Assembly: GCF_009833125.1 (NCBI RefSeq)
Contig: NZ_QRCC01000011.1
Location: 18,657 to 82,656, forward strand
Source: Nitrosomonas sp. HPC101
GTDB lineage: Bacteria > Pseudomonadota > Gammaproteobacteria > Burkholderiales > Nitrosomonadaceae
Reading direction: 5' to 3'
DNA length: 64,000 nt
The notes under the pieces were generated by a model. The model worked only from the letters and a program-made list of their open reading frames with translations. It had not been told where the DNA came from and ran no database searches. This document shows positions 54,869-63,864 of the stretch, one piece after another (the first letter of the stretch is position 1; the number at the start of each line of letters is the position of its first letter). Both the position numbers and the translations under genes were made by a program.

Positions 54869-55962
54869 CTTTCCCTCACGGAGAGCAAAGCCAGGATCTC
54901 TTCTGCGGCCAGAGCAGCGCCATTCATCTGTATCTCTGGCTTCTCAGCAGGGATATCCGCCAGTTTTCCCAGCAGACTTGCAACCGCCCCGCTACGCTGC
55001 GCATCCGTTTCACAAGGAGACACCACCGCCGGAATCAGCTCAGCCACCATTTGTGCACGGCGCACCTGGTCATCCGCTAACTTATCATTCGGCACCAACA
55101 ACGCCGGAATACCCGACTGCACCACTTCACAACAACTGTTATAACCCGTCGCCCCGACAAAAACATCAAAAGCACGCAGATAGCGTGCAAGCGGATATAC
55201 AGAAACCGGTTTTACCCCGGGAGGCAGTTCAACATCGCGCATAGAAATCGGCGCCCGCGCCCATACCACCTGAAAACCTGCTGCGGTAAACAATCGAATT
55301 AAACCATGGCCGATCCCACTGACATCCTTAAGATTGCCCGGCCCAAGCGAAAAAAGGGCAAAACGCCCCTGCTCTGGTAAATTTAACGCTTTGCGCGCCG
55401 GCTCTCTCTCCAGCAATTCCTCGGGTTCCAACAAGCATACTGGCGGCACAATTACCCGTTTACTGCCACCCTCAAGCAATAACGCTGACTTTGTCGCACC
55501 CAGCTCACCCGGTTGAATAATCAGATCAAACAGTTTTTCATCCACCGTCGTGCGTGCAACATTTTCTTTAAGCAAGCCGCGATTAGACCAGACCAGGGCC
55601 GCTGCACCATACGCCTTACACGCCGCCAGAAACCCCTGAAACGGCCAGGTACCATCAAATACCACCACCCTGGGTTGTATACGTTCCAGCATCAACCCAA
55701 AACGGAAAGTCAGCTCACTATTCCAGTGAAACGAGGTATTGGTTGACCAGAAATGAGAAACAAAGTAATCCGCCTCAAACCCCATTTCCTCAATCATTTC
55801 AATAGCAGATGCCAGAGAAAAGAAAACCGGGCGCGCCCGGCCTCGCATCTGCCTGGCATACGCCAGACAACGGTTCAAATGCCCCATACCGGAGCCGTTT
55901 ACATTGAAAAATAGAATAGCCGGCAACTTTGACGATTTAAAATCCTGCATCGATTTTGTCAC
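54865..55962 (-). CDS. MurG-like (GT-B, family 28-type) glycosyltransferase
   Basis: The 365-residue protein has the N-terminal glycine loop NGSGMGHLNRCLAYARQM and the C-terminal nucleotide-sugar region FDVFVGATGYNSCCEVVQSGIPALLVP, as in UDP-GlcNAc transferases. It would add a sugar in the cytoplasm. GTG 55962 or ATG 55950 may be the start. Same strand as the glycosyltransferases upstream but separated by 481 bases. Confidence 0.8.
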   Translation of the reverse strand: MTKSMQDFKSSKLPAILFFNVNGSGMGHLNRCLAYARQMRGRARPVFFSLASAIEMIEEMGFEADYFVSHFWSTNTSFHWNSELTFRFGLMLERIQPRVVVFDGTWPFQGFLAACKAYGAAALVWSNRGLLKENVARTTVDEKLFDLIIQPGELGATKSALLLEGGSKRVIVPPVCLLEPEELLEREPARKALNLPEQGRFALFSLGPGNLKDVSGIGHGLIRLFTAAGFQVVWARAPISMRDVELPPGVKPVSVYPLARYLRAFDVFVGATGYNSCCEVVQSGIPALLVPNDKLADDQVRRAQMVAELIPAVVSPCETDAQRSGAVASLLGKLADIPAEKPEIQMNGAALAAEEILALLSVRER

Positions 55963-56443
55963 AAGTCATTACCAAACTAATCCCACGTATAAACCTAGCC
56001 TTCATACCACCACGCCGGAACGGAAGCGTGGCTACTTTTACAAGCATTAAGACTAATTTGCACGAGATACAGCCTGTATCTAAACATAAGAATGTCCGTC
56101 TTGGACATCAGCTCATTTCAAGCATCAGAAGGCCTTGATTCCAGCCTCCTAGAAATAGATCAGTTGCTTCGTAAGCTTCCCTGTCAACTTGACAGGGAAG
56201 CTTACGAATTCACCGGGCGAAGCACCGCACAATCCATATCGGTCGCCAACGCACAAAGTCAATGTCAACCAGCGACCAGCGAATTGATCTTCTTGCGGTA
56301 GTGTTCGCCGACGAACAGGCGATCCTGATGGTGCTACGCAGCTTCATCATTTAAAAATATAGTGGGCTTCAGGACGTCGTAGTTTTACTAGGAGCGAGCA
56401 AGGCGAGGTTCTTGGCATACCTGATTACATTTCACATCCCAAC
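55963..56443. other. Gap with a 41-base perfect palindrome
   Basis: The 481-base gap within the glycan operon holds a palindrome at 56168-56208: two 20-base perfect arms around a single C. Minus-strand sequence near 56265-56330 reads HHQDRLFVGEHYRKKINSLVAG before a stop and may be the tail of a lost gene. Nothing else is recognised. Confidence 0.5.
56168..56208. repeat. Perfect 20-base inverted repeat
   Basis: TTCGTAAGCTTCCCTGTCAA (56168-56187), one C, then its exact complement (56189-56208). No T-run follows on either strand, so it is not a standard terminator. The perfect arms suggest recent origin or selection. Confidence 0.85.
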
Positions 56444-57349
56444 CTAGAAAACAAGCTCATTTTGATGTCGGGAAGCCAAAGTAACAGCATAAAAATTTTT
56501 AGACAATGTTTCTTTACTAATGCCTCTGTTTTTTGCATCGACTATATCTTCATCCTTGCTAAAATGGATGCTCAATGGCTCAACGAGATTAATTTCATTT
56601 TTGAAGTTACTAAGAGCCCAGTGCCCATACCAAATAGCCTCCCATGGCGAATATAGAAGAAGATCCGAAAAGTTGAGATCAACCTCTCTCAAGGAATACC
56701 ACATATCACAAACAATTTTGCTTGACCAAACTATAGGTGTTGGCATAAAAAATAAGCGTGTTTGATCTGCTCTACCAAATGAAAAATTGATCAGCCCACC
56801 CACTTCAGTAGGCTTTTTTCTTAAGTGAGTTTCATCACCAATTAGCCGCCTATCAATCTGGAATAATCTATCAACAAAAAACTCAACTTTATTCTTATCG
56901 AACGGTATCGGAGAAATTTCACCTAGGGCGATAGGAAGCAAGAATTTATTTTTACTTGAGTATCTATAATATCCTTCAGTGGCTATCAAGGGGGTAGAAT
57001 CCTTCCCTCCAAACAAATCCATTTCAGAAAAATCTTTTATAAATTGACAATCAGAATCAAGAATCAAATATTTATTAGAGGGAAAGGAAACCCCAAACAT
57101 AAATTTAATAAGCTGCTGCTCTCGCCATCCAGGTAATCTTTTATTTACCGTAAAATAGGCAATATCTTCTTCAGCAATTATATTAACAGAGGATGGCAAC
57201 ACGGATTTAAATCTGCCAATTTCATTATTAGGAACAGCAATAACAAAAGAAGTTCCATCTCTGTTATATCTCTGAACTGAGTCACATAAAATAGATACTC
57301 GCTCAATATCAGGAATAAATGTCTTAAGAAATAGATAGTTATCAGACAT
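56444..57349 (-). CDS. DUF6492-type glycosyltransferase-like protein
   Basis: The 301-residue protein has a GT-A-like start (MSDNYLFLKTFIPDIERVSILCDSVQRYN), the DxD-like LILDSDCQFI and TPIVWSSKI with HF/HWA later. It matches my memory of DUF6492 proteins found in glycan clusters. The AT-rich codon use is unlike its neighbours and suggests transfer. It abuts the next gene: its start codon shares one base with the preceding stop. Confidence 0.7.
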   Translation of the reverse strand: MSDNYLFLKTFIPDIERVSILCDSVQRYNRDGTSFVIAVPNNEIGRFKSVLPSSVNIIAEEDIAYFTVNKRLPGWREQQLIKFMFGVSFPSNKYLILDSDCQFIKDFSEMDLFGGKDSTPLIATEGYYRYSSKNKFLLPIALGEISPIPFDKNKVEFFVDRLFQIDRRLIGDETHLRKKPTEVGGLINFSFGRADQTRLFFMPTPIVWSSKIVCDMWYSLREVDLNFSDLLLYSPWEAIWYGHWALSNFKNEINLVEPLSIHFSKDEDIVDAKNRGISKETLSKNFYAVTLASRHQNELVF

Positions 57350-58515
57350 TAACTTCGCCTATTTAAATTTAAGATATTATTGAAAAAACTTCTGGATACC
57401 AACAGAGGTGAGAAATTATCTCTTTGTATCATTAAAGAATTCTTTATCGTAGAAAAATCTACTTTAATTATATTTTTCATTAAAACACCTAGTTGTCCCT
57501 GATAATTAATATTGTATCCAAAAGCACAACCATCTCTTATAAGGTCAGCAAAGCCACCTGAGTTTGGTCCAATCACTGGCAGTTCAAATGTCAAGGCCAT
57601 AAATGCCGCCCCAGAATTCATGGTTCTACGATAAGGGCATACGGCAACATCAGCTGCTCGAAAATAAATCTGCAATTTTTCATTAGGGACAGGAACCATA
57701 TCTAGTATGACATCAGCCTTAGTCCGTCCCCATCTATTAATTCGTTCAACCAGCGCTTTATCAGATGGTAATCCTGCAATAATCAGCCGGGTTTTCTTTA
57801 CTGCCTTGTCACGTAGCTGATCATAGGCGGCCATGAGCCAGTCATAGCCCTTGTACTCCATAATCGCGCCGAAGGAGAGAAAGACGAACTCCTCTTCGCT
57901 GATCTTCAGATGGCTTCTCGCCTCGCCACGAGAGATATCGTCCGGCTGAGCTCCTTGATAGGTAGGATGTGGTACCAAGAATATCTTGCGCTCATCCAGC
58001 TGGTAGTAGGGTTCTGTCAACTTGGCACTGTCGCTTGCCATAACATGCAAAGCATCGGCAGCATCGGCCATCATTTGGTGGATTTTCTTATCTTGCTCCA
58101 CCCATACAGCTTCGTGAGGCATCACGTTATGCACGGTCCAGACAATCTTGTGCCCATTTTCCTTGATGCGGCACAGCAGCCTCTCCCAATAGGCAACCGC
58201 CTCATTCGCCTCTGCTTCGGTCTTAGCGTTTTTGGTTTTATCGTGAAGCCAGTGGAAGTGACAAACAACTTTGCCAGGCCAAGGTATCTCACCGCACAGA
58301 TCAAGGTTGTGTATAGGCAGAATGCTGACGTTGAACTGGTCCTGAGCCGAGTAAAGCAAGGATTGGAATTGATTACGCTGAGCAACCGGACCATAGGCCA
58401 GCACGAAGTGATCGGTTGGATCATCATAAAGCTCTGAGGCGATCACGTATGGTGTTTTGGCCAGCCTGGCACATTCCTGCCAGAGCTTTTCCGGAGAGTC
58501 AACGATATTAAGCAT
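57349..58515 (-). CDS. Glycosyltransferase family 4-like protein
   Basis: The 388-residue GT-B enzyme has VVCHFHWLHDK near the N-terminus and in the C-terminal half FLSFGAIMEYKGYDWLMAAY, then RAADVAVCPYRRTMNSGAAFMALTFELPVIGPNSGGFADLI. The usual E-x7-E is altered (NSGAAFMALTFELPV). It would extend a surface or protein-linked glycan. Its start overlaps the upstream gene by 8 bases. Confidence 0.82.
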   Translation of the reverse strand: MLNIVDSPEKLWQECARLAKTPYVIASELYDDPTDHFVLAYGPVAQRNQFQSLLYSAQDQFNVSILPIHNLDLCGEIPWPGKVVCHFHWLHDKTKNAKTEAEANEAVAYWERLLCRIKENGHKIVWTVHNVMPHEAVWVEQDKKIHQMMADAADALHVMASDSAKLTEPYYQLDERKIFLVPHPTYQGAQPDDISRGEARSHLKISEEEFVFLSFGAIMEYKGYDWLMAAYDQLRDKAVKKTRLIIAGLPSDKALVERINRWGRTKADVILDMVPVPNEKLQIYFRAADVAVCPYRRTMNSGAAFMALTFELPVIGPNSGGFADLIRDGCAFGYNINYQGQLGVLMKNIIKVDFSTIKNSLMIQRDNFSPLLVSRSFFNNILNLNRRS

Positions 58516-61402
58516 ACCGCGCCTCCTTTTTACTGATATCGTGGTTCACTATCATGCGGCGATAGATCGCATCGTAACGCTTGGCATTAGCACTCCAGGT
58601 GCGTTCAGAAAACACCCAATCCCTGGCTGCCTTAACCTTACTCTGGCATATCACTGGATTATTAATGTAGAGTTGCAACTTCTCGATCAAACTATCGACA
58701 TCTGCCGGCCGGGCAATGAGCCCCCGCTCTTCGTTCTCTCCTACAACTTCTCTCAGGGCAGGAAGATCGGTAACGATAATCGGTCGTTCAAGCGCCATTG
58801 CTTCATAGGGCTTGAGCGGCGTAACCCAGTCCGCAGCATAGTCTGGGATACGAGGTATCACGAATAGATCAATTGCCTTGTAATACCCGTTAATCTGGTA
58901 ATGGTCAATTTCACCCGGAAAACAAATTATCCCCTCCAGCCCCAACTCATTAGTCAATTTTTGCAGGTTTACATGCTCGGGACCATTACCAACTAATAAG
59001 CCTCTAATATCAAGCTTAGTGCGCTTCCTCAATATATGAATTGCACGAATCAAGTATTCGTGCCCTTCTCGACGGGACATATTTGAAATATATCCAACTA
59101 TAAAATCTGCACCCTTAAGCTCAGGAATTTTTACTGAGTCAAATTTCTTTCCCAAGTATTTTGATTCATCAATTGCATTCGGAATCACTTCAATTTTTTT
59201 TGATGGGATTCCACGTTCAATTAGAATTTTCTTCATGCTATAAGAGATTGTGGTTATAAAATCAACCTCATCCATGCAGAAATCTTCCTTGATCACCCTG
59301 AGTTGAGTTTTTTCTAGCTGCATTACATCACTACGTACCGGTGTCCATGTATGCTCATGAAAAGATCGGACTTCATATAGTACAGGTAAACCTGTAATCC
59401 TCTTCAGCGCTAGTGCTTGAAGAGCAAGCTCATATCCTCGAACACCTGAAGCAGCGTGAATGACACTAGCTCCACGCCTCTTGAGAATTTTTGCGATATG
59501 AAACACCGAGTAACTGATACGATCAGGAAACGATATACTCCTTAAGCCGTCCGTATCCGCACCAATTCTGAAGTGCTCAACCCCCTCAATGATTTCGTAG
59601 TTCTTTGCATTCAATATCCCTGCTGATCTCGGATAACCTATCGGAGTAACTATATATGGATCAATGCCAATACGTTTCTGTGACAATACTGTATTAAGGC
59701 ACCGAATCGCACCTCCTGTATTTTCATATGGATACGCAGTCTTATGGAGATGAGCAATTGTAAGTTTATTGGTACGGGGCACCTGTATGGTTGGGTCGCG
59801 ATAGATCAGTTTGGGCAGCCAAGTACGATCAAGCTCGACCATTTCCTGAATCGCACTATTAAGTTGGACCAAATCCTGCTGGTGATGAGACAGCGTGTAT
59901 TTATAGTCCAGTAGTGCAAGACGCAAACTAATAGCTCCCTCTCGGCGTACATAAGCTTCAGCAACCTTGATCCATTCAACACCGGCGACACACAGACTCA
60001 GCCAGCGCGCCACGTCCTCCACTCGCAATTTGGCAAGCCTAGCAGCCCCTAAGACCAACACATCTGGAGTAGTAAATGCGATGACATCGACTTCTATGGA
60101 AGCAACATCGTCAGGGACATCAAAAATTGCTACTCGAAACGGACTTTTCGCTAGTGTAGTATCAACATATAGATATAGCGGATAACGAGCAGAAGTTGCA
60201 AAACCGAGCAGCTTCCTTTTAAGTAGAATGCCCTGCGCATCGAAAAATCGAAAGCTGCACACAATACCTTTAGGACTCCCTGCTGATGAAGAAAGAATCT
60301 GGAATTCCAAGTAATGAAGACCCGCACTATAAATTGTTTGTTTGATGGTATAACCAGTTTTGGGTTGTAATACAGCTACAGGTTTTATTTGCGACACTTG
60401 GCAGCTCGCTTGAGATATGACTCTAAACAAAGCTTCCCAACTATCAGGATCTTCTGGATAAAGGTAGTAACTATGGTCTGCTAACCTCAGACAAGTCTGC
60501 TCTATTTTATATTTATGGACAAAATCAAACTGCAAGAAATAATTCTGTATTTCTCTGTCCTGAAATACATCAGAGTAGTGGAGCTGCTCTTTAATAACGG
60601 GCAATGAGAGTTTTTTAGCCGCAATGATAGCAGGCAAAGCCGAGGTAAAATCTCCCACAGCCATGACAATTTTAGGACGATACTGTTTGAAATATTTAGC
60701 ATATATCTCAACGCTAGCAGACAAATAGGCGCCGAGATCAATGGGAATGCAACCACTTTGCCATATACTCTGAACGTAACGGTGGCCTTCTGTTGTTATT
60801 TCCATTTCACTTTCAAGACCCGTAGCTCCGCAGCCATCTCTCTGCTCAGGCATGGGTATACAAACCACATCCCATCCTTGTACCTGTATGCGCTCGACTA
60901 GCTGCTGAATCCGTCTACTATAGTCAGACTGACTGGTACTCGGAATATGGTTACACACCAACGCAAGTACTCCTTCAACAGAAGGACCAAAAGATACATT
61001 GTCAACGCTATCGAGAAGCCTGTGTGCTAGTTTAATCAGTGCATCGACCTCAACCATTGCATCAACGTGCCCTTTCCAACCAGGTGCTGGGCGTATACTC
61101 AGCCTCTCATTCAGGTACAGAAAATGCTCTAAGCGTTTTTCGCACAATCGGATATTGACGGAGAAATACTCCATACCCAATATTTTCCCAAGTTGTTTAT
61201 AAATTTCTAATGCTGCCAAATAATCACCTTTAGCGTACGCCATAGCAGCATGTTTTACTTGAGGGGTCTTCATGGAATCATTAAAGTAATTCATCAAAAT
61301 ATTTTTTGTCATATCAACGCACAATAACTTTATATTCCACGTTGAAGGAAGCTGGTGTTTCACTACTGTACGAACTATATTTTTCTGGCTCAAGACACTC
61401 AC
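58508..61402 (-). CDS. Large multidomain glycosyltransferase (GT4 C-terminus)
   Basis: The 964-residue protein has a helical N-terminal part (about 1-130), a GT-B-like middle (KIVMAVGDFTSALPAIIAAKKL, about 240-265), a beta-rich linker (about 340-450) and a C-terminal GT4 domain (about 555-955: TIAHLHKTAYPYENTGGA, FIVGYISNMSRREGHEYLIRAI, PYEAMALERPIIVTDLPALREVV). Two catalytic modules in one chain would suit synthesis of an alternating glycan. It overlaps its neighbours by 4 to 8 bases. Confidence 0.8.
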   Translation of the reverse strand: MSVLSQKNIVRTVVKHQLPSTWNIKLLCVDMTKNILMNYFNDSMKTPQVKHAAMAYAKGDYLAALEIYKQLGKILGMEYFSVNIRLCEKRLEHFLYLNERLSIRPAPGWKGHVDAMVEVDALIKLAHRLLDSVDNVSFGPSVEGVLALVCNHIPSTSQSDYSRRIQQLVERIQVQGWDVVCIPMPEQRDGCGATGLESEMEITTEGHRYVQSIWQSGCIPIDLGAYLSASVEIYAKYFKQYRPKIVMAVGDFTSALPAIIAAKKLSLPVIKEQLHYSDVFQDREIQNYFLQFDFVHKYKIEQTCLRLADHSYYLYPEDPDSWEALFRVISQASCQVSQIKPVAVLQPKTGYTIKQTIYSAGLHYLEFQILSSSAGSPKGIVCSFRFFDAQGILLKRKLLGFATSARYPLYLYVDTTLAKSPFRVAIFDVPDDVASIEVDVIAFTTPDVLVLGAARLAKLRVEDVARWLSLCVAGVEWIKVAEAYVRREGAISLRLALLDYKYTLSHHQQDLVQLNSAIQEMVELDRTWLPKLIYRDPTIQVPRTNKLTIAHLHKTAYPYENTGGAIRCLNTVLSQKRIGIDPYIVTPIGYPRSAGILNAKNYEIIEGVEHFRIGADTDGLRSISFPDRISYSVFHIAKILKRRGASVIHAASGVRGYELALQALALKRITGLPVLYEVRSFHEHTWTPVRSDVMQLEKTQLRVIKEDFCMDEVDFITTISYSMKKILIERGIPSKKIEVIPNAIDESKYLGKKFDSVKIPELKGADFIVGYISNMSRREGHEYLIRAIHILRKRTKLDIRGLLVGNGPEHVNLQKLTNELGLEGIICFPGEIDHYQINGYYKAIDLFVIPRIPDYAADWVTPLKPYEAMALERPIIVTDLPALREVVGENEERGLIARPADVDSLIEKLQLYINNPVICQSKVKAARDWVFSERTWSANAKRYDAIYRRMIVNHDISKKEARYA

Positions 61403-62859
61403 GAGAGATTCAGTATTCTTGAGATAAAACGGCTTAGACGCATCAGTAGTTGTTTTTCCTGGGCTGATTTCTCGTGTTGTATCCAGCTGTTTGTCTGCTG
61501 CAGCTGTACTTGCACATGCTTAAGTTCCGTAAGCTCACAACCACTTGCTTCAACCTGATTTTCTGATACCGTCAATCTTTCCGATAACGTGCTCTTGTCC
61601 TGAATCAGTTCTTTATTTTCAAGGTAATAGCGCTCAAGTTCCTCCTGAATTTGATGCATTTGTTGCAACAACAGCTCATTTTCTTGCTCATGCTGGATTT
61701 GTTCTTGTTTGAGAGCTTTGATCTCGCGCCCGTGTTCATCAATCTGTTGCACTTGTTCTGCGTTCCGAGCTGCAAGTGCTTCTTTCTCCTGTTGCAGCTG
61801 TGCCTGGGCATGCTTGAGTGTTTCAATTTCCTGATCGCGCTCGGCCACACATTTTTCGGCTGTTTCGCACTGCCTGGCTTGCGCTAGTTTCTCCTGTTCT
61901 AATTGGCTTTGTTTTTGCTTCAACGAGGCGAGTTCTTTTCCTGTTTTTTCAATTTCGCGGCCACGTTCAGCTGCCAGCTTTGATTGTTCATCTCGCTCCT
62001 GCGCGAGGCTATTCAATTGTTTTTCGATTTCAGCGCGGCGCTCAAAGAAAGCTGTTTGTTGCTTTGCCGTGCGCTGGCGCACATGCTTTGCTTCTGAACG
62101 CAATTGGTTAGCCTGGCGGGTTTCTGAATCGCTGAATGGGGTATCTGCCGGCAGCAAACCCAGCATGGCTTCGGCTTCGATTGCTTCCCCTGCTTCGTGC
62201 AGACGAAAGGCAAGCCATTTCAGCCGGAACGGTTTGGGGTCCAGAGTGTAGGCGCGGCGGGCGGCTTCAGCTGCCTGGGTGCGATCACTAGCCATCAGAT
62301 GTCTGGCAAGTGTGGTCAATGCACTGGCGTGCATAGCGGGAGAAATTGATACAACGGCAACCAGTTTTTCTACTGCATCAAAACCGTTTTCATCGTACGC
62401 GGCAATGATCTTATCGAAATCTTTGCCGCCCAGCGATTTAGGGGGAGTTTGTTGATTTTCCTCTTTCCAGATTTTTCTAAGTTTGCCGGGTACTGAAAGC
62501 AATGATCCGGATGGAGCCACGCTTTCGATGAGAATATTACCCAACCTGACGTTCAAGGCATTTTGTGTTTCGAGCTGGTGAATTTTTTGTTGTACTTCAA
62601 CCAGAGTTTGCAGGCGGCGATTTTCAGCCAGTGCATCCGGCAGTTCATCATCCACCCAGCCTTTGGCTGACGAGGCGGTATTCTGCAACTTGCCTGCCTG
62701 CCCGCTCTCAAGCGCTTTGTTTCGCAGATAGTATTTTTCCAGCTCTTCCTGTACCAGATGAAGCTGCGACAACAGCAGCTCATTTTCTTCTTGCAGTTCT
62801 TTAATGTGGGGGGCTTCGGCTACTTCAGCAGGGACTGACATATCCATTCTTAAGCTCAC
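61399..62859 (-). CDS. Coiled-coil protein with TPR-like segment, glycan operon
   Basis: The 486-residue protein is mostly coiled coil (about 20-70 and 260-470) with a short TPR-like region between (about 175-255; SALTTLARHLMASDRTQAAEAARRAYTLDP). The motif ENELLLxQxHxxQEELExYYLxN occurs twice, near residues 25 and 400. No catalytic site is seen. It may act as a scaffold or chain-length measure for the glycosyltransferases encoded downstream. GTG 62859 is the longest start; ATG 62847 or 62841 are alternatives. Confidence 0.7.
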   Translation of the reverse strand: MSLRMDMSVPAEVAEAPHIKELQEENELLLSQLHLVQEELEKYYLRNKALESGQAGKLQNTASSAKGWVDDELPDALAENRRLQTLVEVQQKIHQLETQNALNVRLGNILIESVAPSGSLLSVPGKLRKIWKEENQQTPPKSLGGKDFDKIIAAYDENGFDAVEKLVAVVSISPAMHASALTTLARHLMASDRTQAAEAARRAYTLDPKPFRLKWLAFRLHEAGEAIEAEAMLGLLPADTPFSDSETRQANQLRSEAKHVRQRTAKQQTAFFERRAEIEKQLNSLAQERDEQSKLAAERGREIEKTGKELASLKQKQSQLEQEKLAQARQCETAEKCVAERDQEIETLKHAQAQLQQEKEALAARNAEQVQQIDEHGREIKALKQEQIQHEQENELLLQQMHQIQEELERYYLENKELIQDKSTLSERLTVSENQVEASGCELTELKHVQVQLQQTNSWIQHEKSAQEKQLLMRLSRFISRILNLS

Positions 62860-63056
62860 TGTTCGTTATTCTGGATCGCTGGAACCTGTTCATCCGCTTG
62901 AGGCTGGTAATCGAAGGAAAAGCGGTTCCGGTCGTTGTGAGCATTCTTCATCAGAACGGCATGAATCATTTCGACGAGTTAAGGGGATTTTTGGCGCCTT
63001 TCTGTATGCAATGCAGATAAGACCTTTTGTCATGTCAGAAAATGGCGAGAGGAGTC
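62860..63056. other. Upstream region of the glycan operon
   Basis: Probably contains the operon promoter. No gene or strong motif was recognised before the REP tandem array begins at 63057. Confidence 0.4.
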
Positions 63057-63235
63057 GGTGCACATGGTGCACCCTACGACTGCTGCCATGGTTGGTTGGT
63101 GGTGCACAGGGTGCACCCTACAGCTGCTGCCATGGTTGGTTGGTGCACATGGTGCACCCTACAGCTGCTGCCATGGTTGGTTGGTGCACATGGTGCACCC
63201 TACAGCTGCTGCCGCGGCTGGTTGGTGCACCCCAC
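63057..63235. repeat. Tandem REP array (about 41-base unit, 4 copies)
   Basis: Units begin at 63057, 63101, 63142 and 63183, with a partial unit at 63224. Each carries GGTGCACATGGTGCACCC plus TACAGCTGCTGCCATGGTTG. The first interval is 44 bases, the others 41. The core is the same REP as elsewhere in the window. It lies directly upstream of the RAYT gene. Confidence 0.92.
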
Positions 63236-63254
63236 GGCTATCAGAAACAAGGAG

Positions 63255-63275
63255 GTAGGGTGCACCATGTGCAAC
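63255..63275. repeat. REP next to RAYT start
   Basis: GTAGGGTGCACC followed by ATGTGCAAC lies 42 bases before the transposase ATG, in the opposite orientation to the tandem array, so the gene's 5' side carries both orientations. Confidence 0.8.
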
Positions 63276-63316
63276 AACCCGTCTCAACTCCGTGGCCGGA
63301 ATGCCGAATTACTTCC

Positions 63317-63847
63317 ATGTCAAACTACCGCAGAGTGCGTGCCGGGGGTGGGGTTTATTTTTTCACGCTTGTCACCCGGCATCGACAAAAAATTCTTTGT
63401 CATGAAAACATCCGGCAGGCGCTACGCGCCGGGATCGAAACCACGCGGCTTGCCCGGCCGTTTGTAATTCATGGCTGGGTGCTGCTGCCGGATCATCTGC
63501 ATTGCATCTGGGCCTTGCCACCCGACGATGCTGATTTCAGTGTGCGCTGGTCCATGATCAAACGCTTCGTCACCCAACAATGCGGCCTGCAATCATCCAC
63601 CGGACAACGAAAAAACGAATCCTCTCTCTGGCAACGTCGGTTTTGGGAACACCAAATCCGGAATGAACGGGACTACCGCCGCCACATGGATTATCTGCAT
63701 TACAATCCAGTTAAACATGGACTGGTCACAAAAGTGAGCGATTGGCCCTATTCAACCTTTCATCGTCACGTTCGTCTGGGCACGTATGAACCCGATTGGG
63801 CGGGAACCACGCCGGAACCCGAACCTGCCACCACCGGCGAACCGTAG
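63317..63847 (+). CDS. REP-associated tyrosine transposase (RAYT)
   Basis: The 176-residue Y1 transposase (IS200/IS605-like) has the HUH histidines in VLLPDHLHCIWALP and the catalytic tyrosine in HMDYLHYNPVKHGL. Both ends of the gene are flanked by the same REP (63255 and 63844). RAYTs nick and move REP sequences. It is intact and the likely source of the REPs and REPINs at 50764, 52715 and 54190. ATG 63317 gives the family start MSNYRRVRAGG; the open frame extends farther upstream by chance. Confidence 0.93.
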   Translation: MSNYRRVRAGGGVYFFTLVTRHRQKILCHENIRQALRAGIETTRLARPFVIHGWVLLPDHLHCIWALPPDDADFSVRWSMIKRFVTQQCGLQSSTGQRKNESSLWQRRFWEHQIRNERDYRRHMDYLHYNPVKHGLVTKVSDWPYSTFHRHVRLGTYEPDWAGTTPEPEPATTGEP

Positions 63848-63864
63848 GGTGCACCCTGTGCACC
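63844..63864. repeat. REP after RAYT
   Basis: GTAGGGTGCACC then CTGTGCACC overlaps the RAYT stop codon by 4 bases. The remaining sequence to 64000 shows no recognisable gene. Confidence 0.85.

Noticed and set aside
63057..63235. Tandem repeats considered as a CRISPR array
   Set aside because: Units are contiguous 41-base repeats without unique spacers, no cas genes are near, and the core is the REP of the adjacent RAYT.
62804..63316. Long N-terminal extension of the RAYT frame
   Set aside because: It reads through the tandem REP array and repeats low-complexity residues; the family start is at 63317.
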